DNA of 64,000 nucleotides from Bettongia penicillata ogilbyi (taxonomy: Eukaryota > Chordata > Mammalia > Diprotodontia > Potoroidae). Of the stretch, positions 1-12,100 are shown one piece after another. Below the pieces are notes generated by a model. The model was not told where the DNA came from and did not search any database. It was given only the letters and a program-made list of their open reading frames with translations. The first letter of the stretch is position 1; each line of letters begins with the position of its first letter. The DNA lies in the NCBI GenBank assembly GCA_023548195.1, contig JAJHZJ010000808.1, positions 5,003,182 through 5,067,181 of the forward strand, given 5' to 3'. The position numbers and the translations under genes were made by a program.

Positions 1-540
1 AGTTCATAACAATTCTTCCCAAATTTCTCTGAATCTTCTGTATTCATCATTTCTTATAGCACAGTAAGCTTTTATTATATTCAGATACCACAAATTGTTG
101 AGTCATTCCTCAATTGATGTCTACCCATTATGTTTCTACTTCTTTGCTACAATACAAAGTACTTTGGTAAATTTTGTTTATGCGATGGATGCTTTCCCTC
201 TCTCTTTGATCTCCTTGGAGTATGTACCTGGTTAGGTACAGTTTAAGGACTTTTGGGTATAGTTTCGAATTGTTTTCTAATATGGTTGACCCAACTCACA
301 GCTCCAGCAACAGTGCAGTTCTTTATTTTATTTCCAAGTTTTTTGGATACCACAAAAAGTAATGCTTTGAATATTCTGGTGTATATACAGGACCTTTCTC
401 TGTGTCTTTAATCTCCTTTGTAGTGGTATCCCAGGATATCACATGGCCCAGAAGTACAGAATGAGATATATTTTCAGACATGGCCAACATCTAGATCTGA
501 TTTTCTTAATTATACTGACTTGTTAGAAGGTAATCCTTGT
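1..540 (-). mobile_element. Old L1 3'-end remnants (ORF2 C-terminal region), antisense
   Basis: The + strand reads as the complement of the end of marsupial L1 ORF2, the same segment seen better preserved at 60721-61138 (the part for the TCTKxxIAALFVV stretch). Two overlapping passes seem present, one ending near 280 and another from about 280, since the motif around 'TACAGGACC' occurs once in the expected place and once out of order. Heavily diverged, with no open frame. The start lies outside the window. Confidence 0.6.
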
Positions 541-1830
541 ATTTTGTTGCAGGATAAGTTGGTGAGAAGTAAAAAAAGATTCAAAGGAAAATAGAAAAAA
601 AAATATATCAACAAAGACAAGGGTTTTTTTAAAAGGTAATTTTAAAAATGCATAGAACTAAAAAATGCATTAGTAAATTTAAATTTAATATAGATTTTTA
701 ACAACAATATAGATTTTAACAATATAGATTTTAAATTTAAATTTAATATAGATTTTAACAACAATATAGATTTTTAAAAAAACAAACTGTATTGAAGTTC
801 AGTTTCATATAAACTTTTTTTGTTCTTCTTTGTATATGTAGATTGTTAAATTCATACTAAAATAAAAATTTGAATGTAACATAATAAAAACAAATTGTAG
901 CAAATGAGTATGATGGAATATTTTGGATCTTCAAAATAATGAATAAAAAATAACCACAACAATGTAAAGGAAAACAACATTAAAAGGCAACATAATTTTT
1001 AATTAACCTATTTTTTCTATTAAAAATTTCTTTTTCTCCCTTTTACCTTTGATCTCCACTAGTCCTCCTATCCAACTGAAAAATAACAACCCAACTCTTA
1101 CAGCAAATTTACACAGTCAAGTAAAATAAATATCTGCATTGCCAGGTCCTGTTTATCTATTAATCTCTGTCTTTGTCTTAATGCACCCTGAGTCCATCAC
1201 ACCTATATCTAGAAGTGGGGAACACATTTTGTCCTGAGCTCTCTGGAATCCTGGTTGGTCACTGTATGGAGCACAGTTAAAAGACAATCTATTTAAGAAT
1301 AATCTAATGGTCAATATGGAGGATAGGTGATGAAACATTCTTCTCTCCTCTGGGCACTGACGTGGTTATCTACTAATCTAGAATGCTACATATACTGTCA
1401 GACATGGTCCCTGAATTGGTTTGTTTTGCTTTGATACAAATTAGTGTTCAGGGGTAGGAAGGAACATTGTAATATGTAAGGGATATACTAAAAATAAAAT
1501 CCAGACACATCACTAGAAACATCAAGTAGTTACTGATCTGCATTTGTGATGGGAGTTTCAATACCAAGAGTTCCTTCTATGAATGCAAGCACAGGTCTGC
1601 TTAATACAAATACAAATACATATGAAAGAAAAACAGAGCCTGAAACTACATCTATTGTAAATAAATTGTGAATCAAAGGATGCTGGATCTGAAACCTTAG
1701 TTGAATCAAGTTATAACATCTTGTGTTAATTTTATATTTTCATTTTTCTTAATTTTATCTAGTTTTCAATTAGGCATAATACTCAGAAAACTTTTCTACC
1801 ACCTGGTAAAAAATTCTTCCTTTAAGGACT
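541..1830. other. AT-rich intergenic stretch, nothing assigned
   Basis: Very A/T-rich. A short local duplication of an A/T motif (ATATAGATTTT repeated at about 690-790) is the only structure seen. No ORF with recognisable content and no repeat assigned. Confidence 0.4.
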
Positions 1831-2221
1831 CACATGTACAAAAATATTTATAGCAGCTCTTTTTGCAGTGGTCAGGAATTGGAAATTGAGGGGATGCACA
1901 TTAGTTGGGGAATGGCTGAATAAGCTGTGGTATATAAATGTAATAGAGTACTATTTTGCTGTAAGAAATGATGAGCTGGCAGATTTCAGAAAATCCTAGA
2001 AAGACTTATATGAACTGATGCTGAGTGAAGAACCAGGAGAATACACTGTTTATAGTAACAGCCACACTGTCAATAACTAACTTTTATAGACCTTTTATTT
2101 TTGGCAATGCAAGGCTCTAAGACAACTTCAAAAGACTCACAATGGAAAATGCTATCCACATCCAGAAAAAGAACAATGGAACCTGAATGCAGATTGAAGC
2201 ATATTATTTGTGAGCTCACTC

Positions 2222-2297
<76 letters not shown>

Positions 2298-2505
2298 CTC
2301 AGGGTTTTTCCCATTGGTTCTAATTCTTCTTTACAACGTGACTGATGTGAAAATAGGTTTAATGTGAATGTATATGTAGAGCCTATATCAAATTACAAGC
2401 CATCTTAAGGTGGGGGGAGGGGAAAGATGGGCAGAAAAATTAGAACTCAAAATCTTATGGAAGTGAATGTTGAAAAGTAAAAATAAATATTAACAAAAGA
2501 AGTTT
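1831..2505 (+). mobile_element. L1 3' end (ORF2 tail plus 3'UTR), sense
   Basis: Starts in the ORF2 tail (AAAAATATTTATAGCAGCTC). It runs through the segment giving 'GEWLNKLWY...' in better copies into the typical 3'UTR, with a pyrimidine-rich part, a GGGGGAGGGG patch and a terminal 'GAATGTTGAAAA...AAATAAATA' A-rich tail. This is a 5'-truncated insertion and carries a CT microsatellite at 2221-2294. Confidence 0.75.
2221..2294. repeat. (CT)n microsatellite inside L1 3'UTR
   Basis: Nearly pure CT dinucleotide run of about 70 bp, grown within the pyrimidine-rich part of the L1 3'UTR. It creates a spurious poly Ser-Leu ORF. Confidence 0.95.
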
Positions 2506-3215
2506 TAAAAAAAAGATTTAAAAATTCTTTCTTAAAACTCATACAATGACTAAACAAGAATGATATGGCATAACTAGGAGTGACAAGGAAAAAATAAAAA
2601 GATGAGTTTGAAATAATTGTAAAGCTTAATAGGTAATATTTATCAGAATAAAAAATCAGGAGGTGTCAATTTAAAACTTGATTTATTTTCTAGAAGAAGA
2701 AAAAAAGCTCAGTTCTGTGCCTATAGTTCTTTGAACCTAAAAAAGAAATTGAACCACTCAATCAGTGCCTTAAGAAAAAAAACCCTACCTAAAATTTATT
2801 ATTAGTAACATCACTGGGAATAGATTACATCAGGCTTGCCCCCTCTCAATATAATTATTCTGTGTGTTGTTTAGCATTTCCCTTATCTGCTGAATTGCTA
2901 GATATAAATCTTGAAATATGAGACGTAGTCAGACTCTAGAAATGATCTTTTTTCTTTTGCAGTTTTATAAGATGTCTCTTGCATCAATTAATGCACACAT
3001 TAACATTCCATCTTTTTCCCCTTCCTACCCCCTCTCCACACTGAGTGTTATTTCCTGCATGATATTGTAGTCAGTGGTTTCCTGTATAGTCTTACAGATT
3101 TTTTTCCTAGTGGATACCGAATTTTATTTTTCATTGGTTAACTAATTCTGTATAGCTAAGATCAGAGCCCTTCCAAAGAAATATTGAAGAAAAAAAAGAC
3201 TTTAATTTAAAATAA
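2506..3215. other. AT-rich stretch, nothing assigned
   Basis: A/T-rich, no open frame of note, no repeat family recognised. Confidence 0.35.
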
Positions 3216-3640
3216 TATATGAACTCTGAGAAGGAAAAGTTTTATTTAAGCCAAATAAATATATTTATGAGAAAAAAGGTGACTCTACTAGGCATATACT
3301 CCAAGGATGTCAAACAGAAAGATCTCACATATGCCAAAGTATTCACTGCATCGTGGAAGAAAAAACTAGAGGGGAAAAGTATGCGTCCATCAACTGGGAG
3401 ATGGCTGATCATATTGGAATATGAGAACATAATGGAAAATTATCCAGCAAAAAAAAAAATAATACAAAGTATTCAGAGAAAATAGGAAAACTTGAATAAA
3501 CTGATGATAAATGAAGTAAGCAGAATCAAGATAATAAGATTTATGGACTATAACAATGTAAAAGAAAATAAAACTAACAGGCAACTGAACTCTGATGAAT
3601 TGCAATCACCAACACAGATGTGGGGAATAAAAGATCTAAC
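3216..3640 (+). mobile_element. Degenerate L1 ORF2 3' remnant, sense
   Basis: Shares order of motifs with other L1 tails here: 'ACTAGGCATATACTCCAAGGA', then a reduced WKKKLEGK...NWEMA-like segment, then the 'AAACTGATG...AAGTAAGCAGAA' part. An 88-codon ORF (3219-3485) is a decayed piece of ORF2 and not a gene. Confidence 0.5.
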
Positions 3641-4084
3641 AGAATTCCTTTCCTCTATAGAGAAGTGAAAGACTCAATGCAACGGTACAAGGCATGCAAT
3701 GTCACCTACACTGTTCATGGTGGTCAGTTTTTGCTGGTCTTTCTTGCCAGAGAAGAGTCAGTGAGGAGGAGTCATTGGAAAATTAGTGAGATTAAAAAAT
3801 CAAAAATTATTTTATTTTTTAAAAAGTAAATAAAAGAGGTATTGCAAGACTTTTCTCATTATTATATTTAGGCACAATTAGTCACAAACCAGGAATTAAG
3901 TGCTCTAACAGTAAGAGTCTAATTTTCATTCTTAGCTAAGTCGTCTGTGTACTTACAGAGTAACAGGTATAGTAGGTTAGTGATGTAAAAGAGCATTGAG
4001 AGCGTTTCCACCTTTCAAAAGTGAATTTTTCTCCAAAAGAAGAAACAAAGCAACAAAAATCTGTCCCTTCCCCTTTGGTTCTCT

Positions 4085-4225
4085 CTTTGGTTCCCTTCCC
4101 CCCCCCTCTGCAATTGGGGTTAAGTGACTTCTCCAAGGTCACACAGTTAGTGTCTGAGTCCACGTTTGAACTCAGGTCCTCCTGACTGCCAGAGCAGTAT
4201 CCACTGTGCCACCTAGCTATCCCCC
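4085..4225 (-). mobile_element. MIR-like SINE fragment, antisense
   Basis: Carries the antisense MIR core (GGTTAAGTGACTT...CCAAGGTCACACAG...TTTGAACTCAGGTC) and ends in the complement of the tRNA-like head (CCACTGTGCCACCTAGCT). Preceded by a C-run. Confidence 0.75.
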
Positions 4226-4264
4226 ATGTTCTCTTTTAAAGATGATTATTTTACATGGAAAATA

Positions 4265-4500
4265 AAAGTTGTTATTCAGTCATTTTCAATTCTTCCTGAC
4301 CCACCGTGGGATTTTCTTCGCAAAGATGCTGGAGTGGTTTGCCATTTCCCTCTCCAGCTCATTTTACAGATGAGGAAACTGAGGCAAAAAAGGTTAAGTG
4401 TCTTGCCCAGAGTCACCCAGCTACTAAGTGCCTGAGACTCCATTTGAATTCACAGAAGATGAATCTTCCTGACTTCAGGTCTGGTACTTCTCCAGGAGTT
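4265..4500 (-). mobile_element. Composite SINE (BovB/RTE-like segment plus MIR-like core), antisense
   Basis: Has the 'GTTATTCAGTCATTTTCA...GCTGGAGTGGTTTGCCATTT' segment typical of the marsupial composite SINE, followed by 'CATTTTACAGATGAGGAAAC' and the 'TCACCCAGCTACTAAGT' core. Same family as 23005-23205, 46685-46925 and 52566-52820. Confidence 0.75.
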
Positions 4501-4989
4501 AAAAGAGAGGTTTTTAAAAAAATTCAAAGAAACTGAGTCAAAAGGGATAACTGTCCTAAAAGCTAAGCAGGTTATATTTTCTACCAAAATCTTAAAGAAA
4601 TCAAAGGTCCCTGTATCTTTCAAAAAATTTAGTATCCATGAAAAAAGTACTTTTGGAGAAGAGTTCCACCTAATGTTGGAGGAACACAAAAGAGTTACCA
4701 TGTTCTACCACTAAGTCACCTTGAGCAATCATTAACAAGAAGAAAAACAAATTAAGCATATTGTTACTATATTTTGGCATGGCAACCAAGGCCAATATTT
4801 CAGGATCTAGTTTCCTACTTAAATTATCCCTCCTCTTTTCCTAAGTTAAATAATGACCAGAATGTAAACAAATACATTAAATTTAGGAGAGTACCTTAAA
4901 ATTTAAGAATTAATAAATGCCTTTCTATTGAAAAATATCATTAACCATTGTCCATACACATCTTCAGCATGTTTAATGCTGTGTTTCCA

Positions 4990-5455
4990 GTGCAAAATGG
5001 CCTCTATTTGTGCAACAATGTAAATGTTCATCAATTGGGAAATGGCCAAACAGGTTGTGCTATATGAGAATAACGTAATGTTACCATGCAAGAAACAATA
5101 AGTATGATGAATGCAGAGAAGCATGGGATGACTTATATGAACTGATACAAAGTGAAGTAGAACCAATAACTTATAACATGGAAAGAACAACCAGAAAACA
5201 TTCAAAATTAAATGATATAAATTATAATGAACAAATTTTGGTCCTGAAGAATTATGAGAAAGCATCTCCTCTCTTCCTTGAAGAGGTGGGGGATTATGGG
5301 TGTGGACCCCTACATGTTCTTTTTTAAGACCTTAGTTTTTCTCAAGTTTTTTTCCTCTTTTCATTCTTTGTTATAGGGGAGAGGAAGCAGGGAAGGATGT
5401 ATTGTGTAACATACATGATGCAAAACCAAAAGATATTAGTAAAAATTTTATTAAA
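4990..5455 (+). mobile_element. Degenerate L1 3' end, sense
   Basis: Matches the L1 tail order: 'ATGTTCATCAATTGGGAAATGG', 'GACTTATATGAACTGAT', then a short 3'UTR ending in an A-rich tract near 5455. Older than the 1831-2505 copy by its many changes. Confidence 0.6.
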
Positions 5456-6060
5456 TGTAAGAAAAGCAATGTATGAAATTAAAGAGAATCATTGTTATTC
5501 ATTTCAGCAACCCCCAAGTTGGCCCCTCTCCACAAAAATCTCAATCTCTTTTATCTTCCTTTAATAACTAACTAGTAGTTCCTCGAATACGCCAGCTGAG
5601 GGTAATCCTACTATCACTGGTTCTGCTGAGGGTGGCCCATCCATGGCCAGATGATATTATAACAATAAGGACTGACCCAGCAACTGCTCCAAACTGCTCT
5701 TCTTGATTGATCTACTGAATTCTGGACTCTGTGTACCTACCTAGATCTAGGATAGCTACCTTGGTTTTCTTCTTGGATTTGAATCCTCAAGCCTTTGCCA
5801 GTGGAGATCTTAGATATTAGACTCTCCCTCTTCCTCTTGCCCAGCTTAATTCACAAATGCTTTCTTCCTAGAGCTTCCAAATGCTGGTTGATTCCTGGTC
5901 AGCTCTATCCTGTCTCTGGCCACATTCCATAAGAAAAGAAGGCAAAAGTAGCTGTTCCCTTCCCTTCTATCTTTCTGTTTAGGCTTTACAAGTTAAAGAA
6001 TATATATTTTATGGAGTTATATGCATATACAATCAAGTTATTGTCGCATTTTTAGAAATT
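5456..6060. other. Unassigned intergenic DNA
   Basis: Mixed-composition sequence without an ORF or repeat that I recognise. An old LTR or DNA transposon cannot be excluded by eye. Confidence 0.3.
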
Positions 6061-6063
6061 AGA

Positions 6064-6240
6064 AAGTGTGGCAGTAGACAGAGTATTCGTGCTGACATCA
6101 GAGGGCCTAGATTCACATCCCACCTCTTCTACTTACTCCCAAGGTGACCTTAGGCAAATCATTTAACCTCTCTGGTTCTGTTTCCTCAATTCTAAAAGGA
6201 AAGGTGTGGATGAGATGATCTTGTAATACTGGCTTAAGTT
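6064..6240 (+). mobile_element. MIR-like SINE, sense
   Basis: Order of the MIR sense strand: 'GACCTTAGGCAAATCATTTAACCTCTCTGG', 'GTTTCCTCA', then a purine-rich part ending 'GATGATCTTG'. The tRNA-like head is degraded. Confidence 0.7.
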
Positions 6241-6794
6241 ATTATCACTCTATCCCTGCTTTTTAGGTATTCATATACCAAAGTACACTTCACTTAAAAA
6301 TAATACTGCTTTATTCTACAGATACATGCAAAGACTCATGCAAAGACTGGAACACCTGACATAACGTTGTTTCATTAATCCTTCAAAATCCCTGTAAATT
6401 ACGAAGATGTAACTTATTTTTTAAAATCCATACAGAAGCATAGACACAGTGACTTACACAGTAACCAATCAGAAGTGTAGAGCGAAATTCAGTGTGTAGG
6501 GATACACACTGTTACCAGCATTCACCTTAACTGCCTGAGACAAGCAAAACACTTATTGCCTCTGAAAGAAAATTACAGGAAAATCTTGGCCACAAGCCTC
6601 ATGTGAACGTTACAGGCAGACCCATTACTTTCAAGGAAGCATTGTCCATAATGTTTCGTACTATTCGCAAAAGCAGAAATAAGTGACAAGTTAGATATTC
6701 TCTAACAAATCTCTAATCTGTTAATATCTGAACATGCCTATGAGATACCAAAAAAAAGTCTGGAGCTAGAGTTTCATTAATGTAGAGAACTTCC

Positions 6795-6935
6795 ACTGTG
6801 AAAATAGTTTCAGAAAACTTCCCAGGGCATCAAGAGGTTCATTAAATGATTTGCTCCCAGGCATACAGGCAGTTTATGCCAGAGATGGATCTTCCTGACT
6901 TCAAAGCAAGTCCTATATCCATTTAGCTGATATAA
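6795..6935 (-). mobile_element. Diverged MIR-like SINE, antisense
   Basis: 'AGGTTCATTAAATGATTTGCTC' followed by 'GGATCTTCCTGACTTCAAAG' and 'TATATCCATTTAGCTGA' follows the antisense MIR order, with much divergence. Confidence 0.5.
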
Positions 6936-7481
6936 AAATAACTGGTTTAAAACTGGGAAGAAAGCAATCAACTTATTTATTATATTGCCGACACAGGCCA
7001 AAGACTGATTTTTCCCCCTCCTGAACAGGTGAACGGAAAGGTTAGCTAGGAGACATGTAGAACACCCCTTCAAGACCTGAAGCCTTTTTTTTCATTTTAA
7101 CATACTTTTACTAACATATTCTTCCATCAAGAAATCTTCCTAGAACTCCAAGACAAAACTCTAATCATTATCAACTAGTCACTTGAAAGGATCCAAGATA
7201 CCAGAATGCATACTTTACTGTTTACCTTCAGGACCTCCATCTACTAAGGATGGACCTCGTCATATTTGGCTAGACTTCTTCCTTAACAACACAAACTGTG
7301 GTCAGGACCTTATTCAAAGCTATCCCAGTCTGATATGAACTATTAGAGCTTGGATTTTGCTGTCAGATTTTAAAAATCCAGAGTCACTTCTAGGCCTTAG
7401 AAGAGGATTTCTGTAGGGAGTTGAGGGGAGGGAAATTCCCTCTAAGCAAAGAATTCATAACCTTGTTTGCTCTGTGGATCT

Positions 7482-7660
7482 CTTTGGCCATCTCTGGTAA
7501 AGTCTATGGACCTCTTCTCAAAATAAGAATTTTTTCTATTAAATTCATATGTGAAGGAAATGGTAAATTTCAGTTAAAGTTTAGTGAAACCAAAGATTTA
7601 ATTTTTCTCCAATCTAAATGCACAAATTACTTGAAATAATCTCTGGTTAAGAAACCCCTG
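7482..7660 (+). mobile_element. hAT-like non-autonomous DNA transposon remnant
   Basis: Contains 'TCTGGTAAAGTCTATGGACCTCTTCTC' in broken form and ends in GGTTAAGAAACCCCTG, a terminal inverted repeat type found in mammalian hAT MITEs. The copy at 14993-15140 is the same family reversed. Confidence 0.5.
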
Positions 7661-8339
7661 CACTAACTATTGTAGTAATTGCTTTGGAAGTCTCAGGATT
7701 CAGAATATTTCATTGGAAACCACTTCCATACAGCATATTTATTGATTAAAGAAAGTTTCTACATGCAGTATTTCTCACACAGCAATAGTCTCTTAGCTGA
7801 CATCCATCCCTAACAAGCATCCTCCTTGTTTGTTTCAAAGCTATAACAGGTCTATAAACAGCATTGAGGGAAACCTCCTTCCTCTTAGCTATTTAAAGAT
7901 CTGCCAGGCTGGGACAATGGCTAAGCTTTTGATGGCCTCAGCTGGTAACCTTGTGCTGCCCCCCTCCCCAGAAATAGTCCCCACTGGGCACCATTTCTGC
8001 ATTATCAGCAATGGATATATAGACTGGAACAGTTACTGTGGTGCAATATTGATTCTGAAAAGCTTTGCTGGGAGAGGGAAAATTAGTTGCTGCTATATTG
8101 TGATTGGAATTTATCTGATCGAGAAACTGAAACAGGCAGAATCTCCCAAAAACTCAGATCTGAGACTTCATTTTGACAAGAAACAAGAATGTGAATGGTA
8201 CCCCTAATTCTCATCTCGTGCAAAGCTGTAAATCATGAAATTGTTTTGTATAAGAGTATGATGTGTTTTTAACAAAGCCAAAAAAAGGAGCCTAGTGGCA
8301 TGCTACTAAAAATGTCCCATGGGTTGATACAGTACAGGA

Positions 8340-8525
8340 AAAAAAGGAATGGATTTGGAGCTAGAAGACTTGAGTTCTAATCCTAACTAGGTCACTCATT
8401 AACTCTATGACCTTGGACAAGGTCACTTGATATTTCCAGACTTCAGTTTCTTCTTCTGTAAAATTATTGGTGGACAAACTGGAGAACCTCTCAGAAACCT
8501 TCTCTAGATCTAAGTTTATAATCTT
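8340..8525 (+). mobile_element. MIR-like SINE, sense
   Basis: 'TTTGGAGCTAGAAGACTTGAG', 'CTATGACCTTGGACAAGGTCACTTGA', 'TTCTTCTTCTGTAAAAT' follow the MIR sense order through to a decayed tail. Confidence 0.7.
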
Positions 8526-8544
8526 ATGACTATATCATCAAAGT

Positions 8545-8645
8545 ACAGTCTATCAATCATCAAGCATTTATTTCTTGCTTACTGTGTTAAGTGCTGGGGA
8601 CACAGACATTTTTAAAAAACAGTGTCTGCCTTCAAGGAGCTCATA
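8545..8645 (+). mobile_element. MIR3-like SINE fragment, sense
   Basis: 'CAATCATCAAGCATTTATT...TGTGTTAAGTGCTGGGGACACA...GCCTTCAAGGAGCT' is the widespread mammalian MIR3-like unit. A similar unit lies at 47440-47535. Confidence 0.55.
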
Positions 8646-8666
8646 TTCTTCAAAGAGGGAGACAAT

Positions 8667-8791
8667 GATAGATAGATAGATGGATAGATAGATGGATAGA
8701 TAGATAGATAGATAGATAGATGGATGGATGGATGGATGGATGGATGGATAGAGATAGATATATAAACACACACACACACACACACACATAC
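8667..8791. repeat. (GATA)n/(GATG)n and (CA)n microsatellites
   Basis: About 90 bp of GATA units with a block of seven GATG-type units, followed by a (CA) run at 8764-8790. The tetranucleotide phase gives long spurious ORFs rich in Ile/Tyr/Ser/Pro on the minus strand. Confidence 0.95.
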
Positions 8792-8849
8792 AAACATGTA
8801 CACATAACATCTATACATCCATATACACACTAGAAGAAAGGCCCTAGCA

Positions 8850-9590
8850 AGGGGGTTGGAGGGCAGGTATCTGAAAGGCCTCTTGTGCTTTAACACCTAT
8901 GATCAATCCATTAGTACTCTAACAGCAATAAATCCACCCAAATGAATTATACTGTTGATCCTCTAATCATCTCTGGGTAAATTGAAGAACAGGAAATACC
9001 ACGGCTTGGAATAAGGGATAGTCCCTATGATGCTTCTTCAATCAGGACCAAAGGCCACAGCTTAGAGGCTCCTCCCCCAGGTATAGCCAGGAACATAATA
9101 ACCCCAAGCCAGGGGCAAGTTATCCAAGGTATAGATTACTATGCGGAGGAGTCTGAAGTAGGCCGTAGGGGCAGAATGAGAAACCTAATTTGGTTCCAGA
9201 AGGTTACAGCATTTGGGAGAGAGGTTGAATAGCTTTGTTCTAGATTAAGCAGAAACTTAAGAAATTGGGAGAGTGGTTCTATTTTTGAAAGAAGTCCAAG
9301 GTCATTTTAGGCAGTTTTGTAGGTATACACATATTTTTTATGCCTGAGCCTAAAAAGTCATGCCTACCTCTGAGTTTTCCCTAATTTTCCCCCCATTGGA
9401 GTGCTCCCTGCTGCTGTTACTCTCAGAGAAAGAGCTTTCTTTAAGCCATAGTGGACAAAATGACTTTTTCAAATGTCTACCAGAAATTAAGATACTTTGT
9501 CTACCATATTCCTTTGATTTATTAGCTTATTACATTATTTAAAAAGGAAAGTAGGTTAGTTTTGTAGAGACTGCTCTTCCTATAGGATAA
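8850..9590. other. Unassigned intergenic DNA
   Basis: No ORF with recognisable content, no repeat assigned. Confidence 0.3.
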
Positions 9591-9594
9591 AAAA

Positions 9595-9785
9595 GAATGC
9601 CAGAGCTGGAAGGGATCTCAGAGATGAAGTCAAATTCCCCATTTACTGTTGAAGAAATTGAAACCCAACTAGGTGAAGTGATTTGCAAAAGGATAAAAAG
9701 ATATATACAAGTAGCAGAGATGGGATATGAACCCAGGTTTTCTGTTTCTCAATATAATTCCCATTTCACTGCCCATACTGGCTCC
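9595..9785 (-). mobile_element. MIR-like SINE, antisense
   Basis: 'CAGAGCTGGAAGGGATCTCAG', 'GAAATTGAAACCCAACTAGG', 'GAACCCAGGTTTTCTG' match the antisense order of a MIR-family SINE. The 63-codon ORF over it is not a gene. Confidence 0.65.
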
Positions 9786-10054
9786 TAATGATTAAGTGCT
9801 CACAACTTTTAAACTTGCAACTTTTAAGTCAGTTCTACACTTTCTTCAGGGCCTTGATGTCCATATTACCAGTTTATTGTAGCCAGATCAATGGCAGAAG
9901 CCACAGCTGACTAAGAAAGGAATCAGTCTAGCACCCTAGCACCCATGTTGTTTCCAAAGCAGATTATGGGAGAGGATTTATCACTCATCATTGCCTGGTG
10001 CTTTTTCTTCTATGGACCTTTGAGATCCACCCTAGCTTTGGATTTCTAATTGTG

Positions 10055-10215
10055 AGATGCTTGCTAAATCACCTTGCCCCAGTTTCCTCATCCGTAAAAT
10101 GAATATAATAATAACATCATCTACCTCCTAGGATTGTTGCAAAAATAAAATGAGATATCTGAAATGTGCTTTGTAAACCTTCAAAAGATTATATAAATGC
10201 TATTAACATTATTCC
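10055..10215 (+). mobile_element. MIR SINE, sense, 3' part
   Basis: 'CAGTTTCCTCATCCGTAAAATG', 'CTACCTCCTAGGATTGTTGC', 'GAAATGTGCTTTGTAAACC' are the MIR sense core and tail. Confidence 0.75.
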
Positions 10216-10514
10216 AAACTATCAGAAAAATTCCTTCCTTTTCTGGAGAGAGTCAAACAATATGATGAGTCCCAGTTTGGGAAGGGACCTGTGTAGTTCA
10301 CAAGACTCACAAGTAGCAGTAAAGGACTATACCCTGGTTCATTAATGTAAATGCCTACTACACAGATGACATTCATGAAGGCAGACTGAGTGGGACATTA
10401 GTTCTTTAAGAAGACATGAATAATTGTAGGAGTGTTAAAGCTATGTGCAAAGCGTATTTCAGTAGCAACCAAGGGTTGGCTTCCATCAGGTATCTGGCAG
10501 GTATGGTCAGTCCT

Positions 10515-10710
10515 CCTCCACATAGTTGTGGTGGCTTGTCCTTCATTCTCAAAGAGGACCATGATGTCAGGGAGGTGATACTATGCCTTGCAAGTGAACT
10601 GGACTTAAGTGAGGGAGGGCTATACACAGTCCCCAGCCTCTTTCTTCTCCAGAGCCATCTGGATCCAGTGGCAAAATATAGCTCAGGTCAACTGAAAGTG
10701 ACCTGCAGGT
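10515..10710 (+). mobile_element. RTE-type LINE/SINE 3' fragment, sense
   Basis: Unit beginning 'GTGGCTTGTCCTTCATTCTC' followed by 'GACCATGATGTCAGGGAGG', 'GTGAGGGAGGGCTAT' and 'CCAGAGCCATCTGGATCCAGTG'. The reverse of the same unit is at 47265-47435, so it is a dispersed family. I place it as the 3' end of a marsupial RTE element or its SINE from memory. Confidence 0.55.
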
Positions 10711-10799
10711 AGTTTCCTAAAAGAGTCAATAAACCTCACTCTTTGCCTAGCATGCTCTAGGACAGTGGAAGATGAAAGACAATATTTCCTAGTTTCTTT

Positions 10800-11035
10800 A
10801 TTTGGGGAAATTAAAACTGGAAGAGAGTTTAGGCTTCATCTAGTCCAATTTACTCCTTTTATAGATAAGGAGGAAAGTAACAAATAGAGGAAACCAACAT
10901 AGAGGTAAAATGGCTTCCTCAAAGGTCACAAATAATAAAATTATAGCACTGTGATTGAAAACCGAGTCTTTTGATTCGAGGTCCAAAGTCTTTTCAGTAT
11001 GGTATACTGCTGCCCTGGATCCAATGGGTAGGCTA
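10800..11035 (-). mobile_element. Diverged MIR-like SINE, antisense
   Basis: 'CATCTAGTCCAATTTACTCC...ATAGATAAGGAGGAAA...AAAGGTCACAAATAATAA...TATACTGCTGCC' follows the antisense MIR-type order. Confidence 0.55.
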
Positions 11036-11599
11036 AAAAAGCCCACAGCTTCCAATTCAAACAATCTGCATCAAGATCACCATGGTGTTACCACCTAGAA
11101 AATAAAGCTTATTGTATTTGTACAGCATTTTTATACTTTTAAAGTATTTTCTGCATATATTGCTTTACTTGACTGAGAAATGTGTCAAAGAAAATAATGT
11201 CACTGAAGTCAAAACATTTCTCTATTATTATTATCTAGTTTAGATCTGATGAGTCGCTAGGCTCTTAAGAGTTTCTGGCTAGAATTTCTTCAAGGCAGTC
11301 ATCATCGCACCATAACTGCTAGCTTTAGGGATCAACTTACATCTACTGGTTCTGCTTCTTCCTTCATCTTACCATCACATTTCTCATTGTGTAAACAGTA
11401 ATGTGAGAGATTCATTTAGAATTATAAACAAGGTACAACTTCTGAAAAGGCTTATGAACTAAAGTGAAAGACTGGTCCTTCAGAAAACTTTAACCTCAAA
11501 TGATTTAACCTTAAGGAATTTTTGTAGTAAAAAAAAAAAATGCACAGATACCAAAGACTATGGACTTTCCTCGGATTTTCCATCAATTTTTGCCCCATT

Positions 11600-12100
11600 G
11601 CTTCAGTGACTGAGACTCAAAAAACTTAATCATCTTTTACTGCTCTGTCACTCCCCTGCCCCCAGCATCCAACCAGTCATTAAATCCTATTGATTCTCTT
11701 TTCATCATGTCTCTCGAATCTGTCCTTTTCCATTTCCACTGTGATTGCCCTAATATAGGTTCTTATTACCTCAGCTGGACAATTTCAACTGTATCCTATC
11801 TTTTCTTGATCTACTTTATTCCCCCTCCAACACGTTTTGTATAACACTATCAATATTAATCTTCCTAAAACACTACTGTGATCATGCTCCTCTCTGTTCA
11901 GATACCTTGGGGGGCTTCCCAACTGTCTACGTGGTAAAATATTAGACTTCAGACATACTAGACCTTTCACAGTCCTTCACAAACCCACCTTTCCCATTTC
12001 ATTTCCCATTATTCTCTCCCCCTACCCCTACCCCATAAAAACTGCTCTATTCAAATAGGTTTTTTACCATCTAGTATCTACTATAAAAATTCCCTCTTCA
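11600..12100 (+). mobile_element. L2 LINE fragment, sense
   Basis: L2 3' ORF landmarks in order: 'TTAAATCCTATTGATTCT', 'TTATTACCTCAGCTGGACAA', 'TAATCTTCCTAAAACACTAC', 'TCATGCTCCTCTCTGTTCA', 'GGGCTTCCCAACTGTC'. No 3' terminus is present. Confidence 0.65.

Noticed and set aside
7830..8207. 125-codon ORF upstream of UCHL1 (starts MFQSYNRSINSIEG)
   Set aside because: No known domain, no promoter or splice context, ordinary AT composition. A conserved element cannot be excluded, but the sequence alone gives no support for a gene.
8568..8896. Minus-strand ORFs rich in Ile/Tyr/Ser/Pro
   Set aside because: Translation of the GATA/GATG and CA microsatellites.
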